NCBI GenBank assembly: GCA_963082875.1
Contig: OY720098.1
Coordinates: 11,594,001-11,658,000, forward strand
Source of the DNA: Corella eumyota
Lineage: Eukaryota; Chordata; Ascidiacea; Phlebobranchia; Corellidae
Length of the DNA stretch: 64,000 nucleotides
Reading direction: 5' to 3'
Shown: one piece after another, positions 1 to 11,400 of the stretch
Layout: each line of letters opens with the position of its first letter
Position numbering within the stretch: the stretch's first letter is position 1
The notes under the pieces: model-generated
Told to the model about the DNA's origin: nothing
The model's database searches: none
Seen by the model: only the letters and a program-made list of their open reading frames with translations
Made by a program: the position numbers and the translations under genes

Positions 1-17
1 AAAACTGTTACTTTTAG

Positions 18-2529
18 GGTCTTGCATGTGGCTGTGATCTACGATCAACTTAAGGTCTTAGGTTGGTTCATTGATGTGGTCGTTACTCTTGATGATAAGA
101 ACGACATTATAAATGCCCAAAACCAACAAAAACAAACTGCGCTTCAAATTGCTGTGCTTACTGACAATGTTGATGCAGTAGTGGTAATTTTTTTTGTTTA
201 TTTCAATGATTATTTAGGGTTGATTCTGTTTAGATAGATAATTTTTGATATTGTAAAATTTGTGAAATTAATAACAAAAAATTGTTTTTACTGCAAATTT
301 TTGAAAAAAAAAATTAAATTAGGATAAACTATCTGATAAAAATATTAGTTATTTTTGTAAAATATAGTTATTTTTGTAAATTTTTTTAAATTTAAATATT
401 CTTCAGAAGTTTTTACAATTTTTTATAAAAAATATTTTAGAATCTTTTGAAAGCTGGTGCAAACCCACTCATAGCAGATGAAAATGGAAACCACAGTATT
501 CATGTAGCAAGCAGACATGGAAATGCTGATGTGCTATCTCGCTTGTTAAGGAAAACTAGAAATATGGTTACGCTTGGTGATGTGCAAAATTTCAAAGGTA
601 GTTTTTTGGTCGATTTATAAATAGCAAAATTTAGAGTAAGAATTTAAATAATATATAACAATTTTTTTAAAAAAATGTAATCTTTTTTTACTAAACTTGA
701 CTTTATTATTGGATTAAGCTAAATATAATACAGTTTAGCAAATCTTGCTTAAACATTTCTCATTTCCTCAAGAAAATTTAATAAACAGTTTTAAAAATTT
801 TTGAGTTAACCTAGACCTAAACTAATCTTATTATTTTAGGTTTCGGAGCTTTTCACTTGGCTACTCGCTCGACAGGCAACACAAGACAATGTTTATTGTT
901 GTTGAACAAATATGGATGGGACGTCAACAAACCTGATAAGAAAAGTGGTAAAACTGCTTTGCACATGGCTGTTGATGATCAAAATTTACTCGTGGCTAGC
1001 TGTCTGTTGTCAGAGGTAACTAAGTTAACAGTTTAGATTTTTTTCAAATGTTAATTTAAATTTTCTCGATTTAAAAGCAAAACATGATAAATGAATTTAA
1101 CTATATAGGGTTAATTATGTAGAGTTCAGTATATAATGACCTCTAAAATAAAGCATAAATTTTTTTTTGATAATTTTTTTTCTAAGTTTTATTTTAACCG
1201 TTATAGTACTTCTGTAACCAAAAATGATTTTGGGTTACAATTTCAATAATTTTATTTTAAAATCTTTATTTTTACAGTGTGATGCAGCAATGGAGGTTAC
1301 ATCATATGACAACAACACACCATTACATATATCAGTGGCTGAAAACTGTTATGAGATTGCTACTTTATTGCTTGCATGTGGAGCTGAAACAGATATGCAA
1401 AATGATGATGGTAAAACTGTTTCTGATCTTGCCTCTACAGAAAAGGTAAAAAAATAGATTGACATAAATTTTTTTTATTTTTTTGACTTTATTAAACAAT
1501 TCAATTTAAGAAAAGAAAAAATTTGATTAAAAAACTAATTTATTTTGATGTCATATTTTTAATATTTAAACTAATTTTTCTTTTGTGATAAATATTTAAA
1601 ATATTGTCGGCTTCAAACATAAAATGCATTATTGTTAATAAATTTATTATGTTTTGTTATAGATGAGGGAGTTATTGGATGGAAATGAAATTTGTTTCAG
1701 TGAAAATGAAGAATGCGCAATTCTCAACGACAGCTCAGATTTCGGTAATTTTTCAATAAAAAAAAATTAATAACAATTATTAACTTTTAAAAAAATTTTA
1801 AATGTTAAAAATACTATCAAAAAAATATTAATGTAAAATGTAAAAATTTTTTGTTTATGTATAAATATTTTTTATATATTTTTAGAACTGTCAAACTTGG
1901 AACCAGAGTCAAGATTAAAACTTTGTGCTTTACTGAACCCCCAACAAAACGGTTTAGACTGGTTAGCACTGGCTGACAGACTGGAGCTCTCCTTTGCCAA
2001 GAAAAGATTTCAAAACGTTGCAAATCCAGCTGATTCTCTATTGGAAGAATATGAAGTAAGTCTGATTGAGATTTTTAATTTATTACAATTTACATATTAG
2101 TGCAATAGGTAACTGTTTTTAATTAAAATTAATTTTTTTTGTAAACATTGTTAAAGATTGGTTTATAAATTGATTGGCCTTAATGCTTTTGAGATCAATT
2201 TGTTAGATTTTAGTTTATTGTTGGCATATTTTTTTGTAAATACACTTGTCTAGGTTTTAAAGTTTTTTATAAGCTTGTAACAAATTTTTTTTCAAAGCTG
2301 ATGCATGGAACAGTTGACGGGCTACGTTCCGCCCTGATGAACATCAATCGTCACGACGCCGTTCAGGTTTTAAACCGCGCATGCGCACAATCTTATGACA
2401 GCATCATTGATGTAAGTACTAAGTTTTCATGTTTAAAGTAACCTTTTTTTCCTATCTTTTGGATTTACGTAAAATAATCCCATTAATTTTGTGCAGAATC
2501 AATTGGAAAGCGAAGTTGGAAGTATCTGA
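18..2529 (+). CDS. NFKB: NF-kB p105/p100-type protein, C-terminal half (ankyrin repeats + death domain), 5' partial
   Basis: Exons about 18-183, 441-597, 840-1015, 1278-1445, 1663-1744, 1886-2055, 2298-2411 and 2497-2529 (stop TGA), all with GT-AG borders and matching phase. The first five exons encode ankyrin repeats, seen as TALQIAV, GNHSIHVASRHG, KTALHMAVDDQN and NTPLHISVAENCYEIATLLL. Exons at 1886-2529 encode a death domain (LSNLEPESRLKLCALL ... WLALADRLEL ... TVDGLRSALMNINRHDAVQVL), aligned by eye with that of human p105. In this family the ankyrin half masks the Rel DNA-binding half and holds NF-kB in the cytoplasm; processing releases the active subunit. The Rel homology domain would lie upstream of base 1 and is not seen. 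The 3' end faces the neighbouring ferritin-like gene. The domain order fits NF-kB better than IkB or a plain ankyrin protein because of the terminal death domain. Confidence 0.88.
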
Positions 2530-2934
2530 ATTGTGACGTCATATCTTGATCATAATCAAAAACATTACTACCATATTTATGGTTGAACTATGTAATATAT
2601 AAATATCAATTAAGGTAGTTTTTTTATTTCGTTAATAACAATTTTTGACCACGTGTTGTACATAAATATCAAGCCTAATTATTTTATTATGTTTTTATAT
2701 ATTTTTACCACTCGCGTTTTATTTTAACCAACGAAAATTAGTCCTGTTAACAAGCGATCATCAAACATTTTTTTGCAATTCGAATTAATTTTATTTTAAT
2801 AATTATTATTAAAGAAAAATTTGGTGAATCGAAATGAAGAATGATAGATATTGTAATAATAATATTTAACATTAAAGTAATGTAGTGCACACACTGTACA
2901 TAAAAGTTGTAATATTCATTCGAAGTAGTTTTCC
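2530..2934. other. Intergenic spacer between convergent 3' ends
   Basis: AT-rich 3' flanks of the NF-kB-like gene and the opposing ferritin-like gene. It holds a perfect TGACGTCA octamer at 2534-2541, just after the NF-kB stop codon. No ORF or RNA gene seen. Confidence 0.6.
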
Positions 2935-4783
2935 TTATTCGAGCATTTTGTCGAATAAAAACTCAGCCAAAGCCTTGTTTTTTCCCTGAGCCATTCGTTT
3001 CAGTGTATTTCTTTGATTAGTCAGTGACTTCATTGTTTTTGTGACTTCAGGTAGTATTTCAACAGTCAAAAACTCAATCATCTTTATATAAACAGTATAA
3101 GTTATTAAGAGAGTATTGTAAAGGTTAAGTTAGATAATTTAAGAGTAAAATAGTAACTTATAGGGAGTTCAAAATATGGAGAGTCATTTTTTAATTATCT
3201 AGCATATAATTACTTTTAAATCCGAATAAAAATGTAATGCATACTTTGGGCAGCCTGTTTTTAGTAGCCTTTATACAGTAACCTACTTTTTACCTGTTTC
3301 ATCAACTAATACAAATAAATATATACTATTCTTACAATAAAATCTGCTTTAAAATATTTAAAAATGTGTATTGTTTAACCTCGTGGTCGTCAAGTTCATG
3401 AGCTAGGTTAATAATAGTTGTCAAAGTTTTGATCAGCAACTCTTGCTGTTTGTAAGCCGAATGAAGCGAACTTTTTAGGCAAGTAACGTTAGTATGACAA
3501 TAGTAAGAAACCTATAAAAAATCCATTTATAAATCAAGTTTGTACAGAAACACAGCAAACATTTATAAATAAGTTTAGGCTTTAAAATACTTGGTTTTAA
3601 ATAATTTTTTATAAATGTTTGTAGTAATGTTGTTAGTATTTACTTACATCTAAATTAGTCTGAAACCCATTTTTAAGAAACACACAAGCGTAGTCAGGTG
3701 AGCTTACACCATCCAAAAATGACGTAGTAACCTTAAAGTAAAAACAATTTTGTCAGATAACAAAACTAACAAGTCTTTGGTTTAACATTTAAGGGTGACT
3801 TCTTTTTATAAAAAGGTAAGGGGATAAAATTCTGTGATCTTATTATAAATACCTGTTTTGCGAGAATGTAGTTTGAAACTTTATCTAAAAGATTTATTGA
3901 TTTGTCCATCAGGCCACGGAACAGTTTGGACACTTCTGGTAAATAATAATTCGACGATTGAAAACGATAAACCTGTATAACATAAACACAATATTGAATG
4001 TTTAACAAGCAAAGTATAAAGTAATTACGTCATTTTTTTACTTACCAGGTTAAGATAAATGTATTTTGTTGTAAGCAAATCTTGCACAAACGACTCAGAT
4101 AGTTTGTACATAGGTAGTTTTAACAACCTCTAAATAAAAAAAGGAAAATGTAAAATAAAATAAAGGCTTTAGTTTAAAGCGCACAACCATTTATTGTAAG
4201 TTTCGCCAATGAAAATCAAGCACAACTTACGATGTATTGAACGTTTGTGGTTTTAGTTGAATGCCCATCAGCAACGGTAACGTTGTATGGGCCATGATGT
4301 CTTACAGATACACACTCCTCCGCTACACCAATGCTTTAAAGAAAAGGAATATTTTAAATATACCTCAATATATTGGTATTGCTGAAAATTATTACTAATA
4401 AAACTTATAATTAATAACAAGATTATAAATTCTGTGTATACTTAATGTAACTGACCTTGTATCCTCTATGTGATGTGTATTAGAAGTGTCACAGTTAACA
4501 TCGCCAAGTTGGACTATAACTCTTTCTTGGCGTCTCCCAACGCATCTAAAATCACTAACTATCTTGCGGTTCATCTTAGCACTGACCTGTAAAAAACTTG
4601 TTATTAAACGACGACTTGTGAAACTATATTTTAACTTTAAACTTTTATTATAAAATAAACAGTAACTACTTCATAGTAAGGTAGATAAAATTTAACTAAA
4701 GGTATTTAAAAAATAAGAAGGGTATTAAATATACTACTTACCGTTGCCATTAATAAACACATTAACAACGCTACAAGCTTCAT
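2935..4783 (-). CDS. Secreted, highly diverged ferritin-like protein, probably without ferroxidase activity
   Basis: Eight exons on the minus strand: 4742-4783, 4456-4586, 4231-4333, 4046-4129, 3853-3972, 3648-3731, 3380-3511 and 2935-3081; together 843 nt, 280 aa, every junction in phase. It starts with a signal peptide (MKLVALLMCLLMATVSA), then about 75 residues of unknown N-terminal sequence. The remainder resembles the ferritin four-helix fold: TTKYIYLNL matches helix A, PEVSKLFRGLMDKS helix B, and the end LAEFLFDKMLE matches the usual GLGEYLFDKH ending. Aligned by eye, the metal ligands of helices A and B (Glu27, Glu62, His65 of human H chain) are replaced by Leu/Thr, Ser and Leu. The intron after YLxL and the 147-nt last exon match the neighbouring ferritin gene, supporting common descent. 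It may be a structural or regulatory ferritin partner in the secretory pathway; that is inference. Confidence 0.72.
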
Positions 4784-5479
4784 TTTGGCTTAACTTCTGT
4801 AACTACCGAATTCAATGATTTTCTAACAAGTTTAACATTTAGAGAAATAACTTTTGTCACTACCTTTATTATGTTCGTAGCTGCTAAAAAAATGTTTTGT
4901 AAATCATTAAAAGCTGACCTCATCTAGGTTGATTATTGCGAAATAAAAAAACAATACGCGCCTTATTGGCTACAAGAATAAAATGTGCTGCCTGATCAAA
5001 TAAAAGCCCTGCAGTTAACAGTTCAACTGTAAACATTATTGCTTGCATAACAGTTCAGAAAGTCGTAAACAAATACAGACAAATGTCGAAACGCGTTGAT
5101 TTAAACAGCTAAGTATGCTTCGTCATGCATTTAACAAACTCGCTTGCTTATAAAACTAAGATATTTTATTTGCTTGATTTCGAAATCAACAGCAGGCCAG
5201 GACAATTTGTTGTTTCTTTTTAGCTATTTTTCTCTTTTTGGGAGAGTATTATGTTAGTTCGTTTTGTAAAGTCAGCAAAACCAGTCAGTCAGCAAAACAT
5301 TTCTAATGAAAGATTTAAATGTACTAGAACCCTTTTGTAATTTACTTAGTTCATAAATGTTCGCTAGTTAGTTTACACATATCAAGTAATTAATTGAATA
5401 GTACGCAGTATAAAAGTATATTTCAATTTAGGTATATCATCTTTTTTAGTAGTCGAAATAAAAGTTTTATATTACAAAA
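4784..5479. promoter_or_regulatory. Shared 0.7-kb divergent promoter region of the two ferritin-like genes
   Basis: The two ferritin-like start codons face away from each other across 696 bases with no ORF, so this stretch must hold both promoters. A CCAAT-type box (ATTGG) lies near 4963 and a TATA-like element TATAAAAG at 5409-5416, about 65 bases before the plus-strand ATG. I saw no iron-responsive-element hairpin (CAGTG loop) in the short plus-strand leader, which would fit a secreted ferritin. Confidence 0.45.
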
Positions 5480-7933
5480 ATGAGAATATTTATTTTGTTA
5501 TTGTTGGTTTTGGCTGTAAGTTGTACAAATTGTCGATGGGTAAGTTAAGTTAGATTAACTAGTCGCCACTTTAACATGTAAACAGCTTATTTAAAAAATG
5601 ATAAATATGTTTATTTGTTGATCGTTTGTAAACCAAGATTTTGAAATTATCTAAATAGTATTTAAACCTGTAAATCTATTAACTGATAAGGGACCGTGCT
5701 AAGATACTTTTTATTAAAGCTAAATTAAACAAAACTTATATAGAATATTGCTTATTTACAAATATGTATATTTAATACTTTAGGATGCTTACGAACCGTA
5801 CGAAGCAGCAGTTAACGAACTTATTAATGAACAAATTGCCGTAGAACTGAAAGGACAATACACATACTTGCAACTGGTAAACATTTGTTGTAACCTTTTT
5901 TTATAAGTAAAACCATCGGAAAGTAGCCTGTTTTAAGTAAAACCATCAGAAAGCAGCCCCTGACTACCTAAGGTCCTGGGTTCGATAACCAGGCTTACTG
6001 CTGTTAAGCCTGTTGCCTACTAATAATTATCACTCAGTTAACTATCAGGCAATGTGTTCTATGAAAGTATAATGTAATAAGCACAGACATTTTTTATCCA
6101 AAGTTTGTGTTTTTAGTCAAATATTTTTCTTCGCGCAAATTCCTTCTACCCAAAAGTGGCGAAATATTTTCGAGCCAAGTCCGACGAAGAAATGGGACAT
6201 GCTGAGCAGTTTATTGACTACCAAAATCGTCGAGGCGGAACCTTTAAAATATCATCTGTCGAAGTAAGATGTCACTTTGCCTGTACTTAATTAGACTGCA
6301 ATAAAATATTTAATAAACTTGTAAAAAAACAACATGGTTTAAATAGAAAAATCTTTAAAATGTTGAATAGAAGTTGTAAACTAAAAAAATAACAGTTTTA
6401 AGAATTATTATTTTTTATTACTTGCATATGGTGTATATATCTTTTTTGTATACTTTCAAAAATTTAAAACCGCGTACAATATACATTAATCAAACACACA
6501 TAAAAATAATTATTGTATTGACGTTCCGATGATAAAAACTAAGTTAGTCGGAAATTTTTAGTTTGTTGGTTTATTTGTTTACTTGGCAATTTTATGCGAC
6601 GCTCTGTTGCATGTTAGTTTCAAAGGTCGAAGTAGTTGGTATTTATGTTGTGCAATGTAGGTTGTTACGTGATTATATCATGAGTTCTATTTGGGTTCAA
6701 TAGGTTCAATAAAATTGGACATTTATTTATATAAATTAATTCGAAAATGGTGCTTAATTTAGGGCAGTGACTAAATTGTTTTGATCCTACCGTAAAATAC
6801 AAGAGAATTAGGTAGGACCGTAAAGTACTAGTGATCCAATTGTTTTTGTTATCTTTTTAAAATCGATTTTTGACTTTATGTGCAATGAAAATTATTTTTA
6901 AACTTTTAACCAAGTTTGTTTTTTTACAGAGGAAAACTGATGGTAGTTGTGCATCCGTGGAAACACCACTGGACGGATTTAAGTGCGCAAGAGAACTTGA
7001 AAATGACGTCACATCCGCTTTGACTGATTTGTTGGCGTAAGTAGCAAATAAAGGCCAATAAACGTATTTTAACCTTATTTACCTTTGTTTTTGCATTAAA
7101 TTTCTTACTATTAGTTTAAACAATTTATCTTACAACAAAAAAACACTAGCAATTACTTATAGTCTAATTTTATCAATAACAGATCATGTTTATGGTTTAA
7201 CCATCTATTTACTTATATTGTTTTTTAAGTTTTTTTTACACATTTTAGAGAAGTATCTGACTTGCAGCCTGCAACTTCATATGCACGTGTTGAAAACCCA
7301 AGTGAAAGTTTACTCCTTGGACAGGTTAATTTATTTAAGTATTTTTTTACAAGTTCTGTTGTTATTGGTAACTTATCACTTTTTTGTAATATTTATTTTA
7401 ATTATTATGTTGCAGTCTGTATTGGTAACAGCTGGTGGCCAAACTAAATCGCTTCAATCTTTTGACTGTAACCGGGAAATTACAAAAGTGGAATTTGTTG
7501 AGGTAAGGTCCCTGTTTACTCTTTAATTTATGTACTCTTTAAATACAATCTAAATCCTGTAAATCCCATACAAAACCCCCTTAACTATAAATGGCTGCTG
7601 GACGCAGTACCGACGTCAAACTTAAAGCCACTTCGCAATGTTGAAATCGAACTTTTAAATTTTTGGTGGACAACTTTTTTGATGTTGAGTTTCATAAAAT
7701 TCTGAATGCTTTTACATTCTACATACTTAGTTACTTTTGTTATCTACCTAATATACCCTAAGTTAAATAATTAAACAACTTTACAGTTGTCAGAAATGAT
7801 TGCGCACGACTTTTTGGGACACCAAATTATTGACACCAAAGAACTGGCCAACATTGAAGCCACTCTCACTAGATTTGCTGGCAACAATGCTGAAATTGGT
7901 GCGTTCCTTGCTGACAAACATCTTGAATTGTAA
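5480..7933 (+). CDS. Secreted ferritin-like subunit
   Basis: Seven exons: 5480-5539, 5784-5876, 6117-6263, 6930-7036, 7249-7324, 7416-7502 and 7787-7933 (stop TAA); 717 nt, 238 aa, all phases consistent. Residues 1-19 form a signal peptide (MRIFILLLLVLAVSCTNC). Helix A (NEQIAVELKGQYTYLQL) keeps the Glu of the ferroxidase site, and helix B (YFRAKSDEEMGHAEQF) keeps the EExxH pattern. Helix C (KCARELENDV) appears to keep the next Glu. The last helix ends FLADKHLEL, like the family. The exon at 7249 and the one at 7416 add about 40 residues with extra cysteines between helix C and the end, longer than cytosolic ferritins (about 175 aa). Known family role: storage and oxidation of iron, here in the secretory pathway or body fluid. 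The head-to-head neighbour is a diverged homologue. Confidence 0.85.
5920..6080 (+). repeat. tRNA-derived repeat fragment with intact T-arm, in ferritin intron 2
   Basis: Two imperfect copies of a 25-27 base unit (AAGTAAAACCATCRGAAAGY) lie in a row at about 5927-5960. After them comes CCTGGGTTCGATAACCAGG near 5980, a five-base-pair stem closing a GTTCGAT loop, the shape of a tRNA T-arm and of a pol III B box. No full tRNA cloverleaf is present, so I read it as the remnant of a tRNA-type SINE different from the main family of this window. Confidence 0.4.
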
Positions 7934-8460
7934 TTATGACGTCATCAACTGAAAACTGTAATAATCATCATATACTCGATATTGTGCGTTTTAGTATAAA
8001 AAAAAATAATTTTCCATTTCTTGCGTCTACAATATAAAATTTAATGTAAATAAACAACAACAATAAGTGCTATAAAATCTGAGAATCTGCCTTTTGCAGA
8101 AAACGAGGTCACTTGACGTCGTATAAAAATTCTGTTAATTTATATTTTTTGGACTTCGTAATTCAAGCGTCAACTGCCCAAGGTGCGACTACGCGGTATG
8201 GAAAAGGCTAAAAATCAAAATACAGTAGTTAAGTAAAGTTAGAAAGCTAGCAGCACGTTTTTTAATGATTAATCAAACTTAGTAGTTAATCAAACAAAAA
8301 AAAACTTAATAGTTAAAGGTTTATACAAAAACTTTTGTTTGAATTTGCGTAACTTTTTTGTACCTAACTTGCTTACTTTTGTTTTAAAAAGTTGTTTGAT
8401 AAGGACAGGCGACTTCAGCTTTACTAACTCTAAAATAGTAGTTAAATACAGATTAACTAG
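7934..8460. other. Intergenic spacer between convergent genes
   Basis: 3' flanks of the ferritin gene (plus) and the GKPGxGAP gene (minus). Contains a TGACGTCA octamer at 7937-7944, four bases after the ferritin stop, and an AATAAA near 8047. Nothing else recognised. Confidence 0.55.
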
Positions 8461-11400
8461 TTACAGGAGCTTGACTAATAACTTGCAGCTAACCTTAAAG
8501 TTCAATTTTAATATAACTTGTAATCTAAAATTTAACAGTTTAAGCAAACCTGGTTTAATTTTTGCTTTTTGTGGCATGCTGATTGTGTAAGGTAATGATG
8601 TCGTCCTTTTTGCTTTAAAACAACTTTCTTTGTAGTTAAAGTTGTTTTTTAATGGACATTTTTTACAAAGGCTGTCACATGATAGCACTTTGCTTACGAC
8701 TGAACCTTCACTCTTTGGCTTAACTGATGGTTCAACCGTTAGTGGTAACGTTTTTGGCACTTCTTTTTTGTGTAAATTTAAAACAGAATTTAGGGTAGCC
8801 GGATTCCCTGCATTTGGAACTAAGTACTCTATCTGCAAGATTGAAATTGATTTTTTTTAAAGGCTTTAGAACTTTTTTTGAACTATCTTTATTAAGAAAG
8901 TTAACCTTGCTACCTAGGATTTTTGGTTAGTTTTATTGTTAATGATTGTTTACTTTAACAAATGTAATAAAAACATAAATACATTATCAACCTGTTGCTG
9001 TTTAGACAGGCTATGTCATTGTTTTATTGCCAACTTATTTCTGTCTGAATTATATTTTACGAGTTTTATAACTATATTGCCTATCTACTGTAATAAGTTC
9101 TACGAAAACTCTGTCAAACTTGTTTTTGTTTTGTCTTAACTTTTTTGTAACTTTAGTTTAGTTACTGTCTACCTGGTCCTTGGCCATAATTGCATTGTTG
9201 CTAAACTTTCGCCTTGCTGTCCCTTTTCCATGTGGAGCTCCGTGTCCAGGCCGTTGAAAAAACTCGCGAAATACTTTCGCATGCTAAGTAACACTTTATT
9301 TTAAATTTGCTTAAGAGTTTTAAACCCTTGTTTTGCTATATAAGAGTGGTACCCTCTATACAACGCCTTTCACCACAAGGTCTTAAAAAATAATGTTTAG
9401 TTGTTATACCGTCATTTCTTGTTGTAATATTCTTTGTCTTTCTTCTTGTTTCTTTTGAAATCTTTCTGCCGCCATTTTTTGAAGGTCCTGGAAATATTTC
9501 TCGGAGTCACTGGGTCGACTGTAGTTAAATTTCTATCGATAAAAATCAATAGTTTATGTGTTAATATTGGGCAGCATTTTTTGTAGAATATTTATTAAAA
9601 AAAATGATTTGAACCTGTGCTGTGACGTCAGACATAATTCGTTTTTGGGGCACAATCATTCCAGTAAGTGGATCGCGTTGTGGTCGACCAACTTTACCTT
9701 TGCTAAACCAAGATGGTACATCGCCTGGCTGTCAAAATAATAATTAAAAAAAAAACAATTTAAACTGTTGTTCTGAATTAGAGTGGATTTAAACTTTAAT
9801 TGTATGTTTATCTCATATTTCTTTATACAAAATTAAAATTAAAAATTTGTAATTGTTTTTTTTCCTATTTAGAGTATTTTATAAACCCTTGACGCTGTAG
9901 CTCGTTATACATAAAAGCAAAATGACGTTTAGTTAATGTTTAATATTGCAAGTGGTAATAATTCTGTTAAATTACCGGTAATCGTTGGTAATCCTTTTCC
10001 TCATCTCGAATTATTTTTTGTTCTTCTATTCCTTTCTGTAAATCTCCGCGATAAAGTTGTTTGGCTCTGTCCATTGTTTCGGCTTGTTCTTTCGAATATC
10101 CCTACGGTTAAAACACCATTGAGGTTTAAATTATGTTAAAGATAAATTAAAATATTTACTTTTGCAAATACTTAAATTTAAAAAGGTTTATGTTATAAGG
10201 AGTTGTAATAATAACTATACAATTATAAATACTTTATAAAAGTCATAAACAAGGTTTATTAGTTAGAACTATTACATTTACAACCTATACAAAAAAAACA
10301 ATGTTAAACCCACCAAAGATTCGTGTTTGATTCTACCCTTAGTATTTTTAACGATCTCCCCTCTACTGTTGGTCAGTGGAGCTCCAGCACCAGGCTTACC
10401 CCAGGGGCTTTGCCGTGTACTTCTTTTTGCTTCTTCCGGTGTAGCAACTTTGGTGATATTTTCTGTCAACAGAAAATTAAAATGGTTTAAATATAGAAAA
10501 TGGTTTAATGGAGGTTACTTCATAATTTTTTTCTAAATTTATAAAATGTACCCGTTCTTCTTGCGCCGTGTATTGTCGTCAGTAGACCGACACGCTTGGT
10601 TAACTTTTCACCACTGTTGTTCACAAGTGGCTCACCACCGCCACCTATGTGTTTTCTTGGGAATATTTCGCTCTAAATGAAATTCGTAAAATTTTACAAT
10701 TTCAGTAGTCGTGAAATTAAGTGTTTTTGTGAGTTGCGTTATTTTAAAACTGTATAACTTGCATTATAATATTTAACCTGTACAAGATTGAAATGATGTA
10801 TATTAAAGTACCTCAATATCTGGGTCTACAAACTCGTAAATCCCGTGATCTCCAGCCCTGGGAAACCTTATTTCTCTTTTAACACCAGGTTGACCTATTA
10901 CAACATTCATGTTATTTGGACTTTATTTATAACAAATACTAAAATATTTTAGCTTCAAAGTAATTATTAACGCCCCAAAGTAAATTTTATTAACGTAGTT
11001 TTAAAGAGTTCTCGTTAAAAAACTTTCATATGTTAGAGATACCTAATTTCATCCAAGGGTTGTTTTTGTTATCTGTTTCATCTTGTGTAAACTTTTCAGG
11101 ACTGGCAAAATGGTGTTTTCGTGACATTTTAATATTACCTGAACAAAAATTGTAACTGGGTTTGTATGTGTCATTTTTTGTTTACTTGAGCCTGTTATAA
11201 AATACCAAATATTTTAAAAACTTTCTGCAATTTTGAATATCTTTATAAAATAGGCTACAAGTTCCTTTTTCTTTAAACTTTAAAATTTTTTTTTATCTAC
11301 ACTATTAAAATGCCTGCCTTCTGATTGCATATCAAGCCTTTTTTGTTTATCAACTTTTAATTTTACATCAAGCGGATGTTTATGCAATGATAAACTCATA

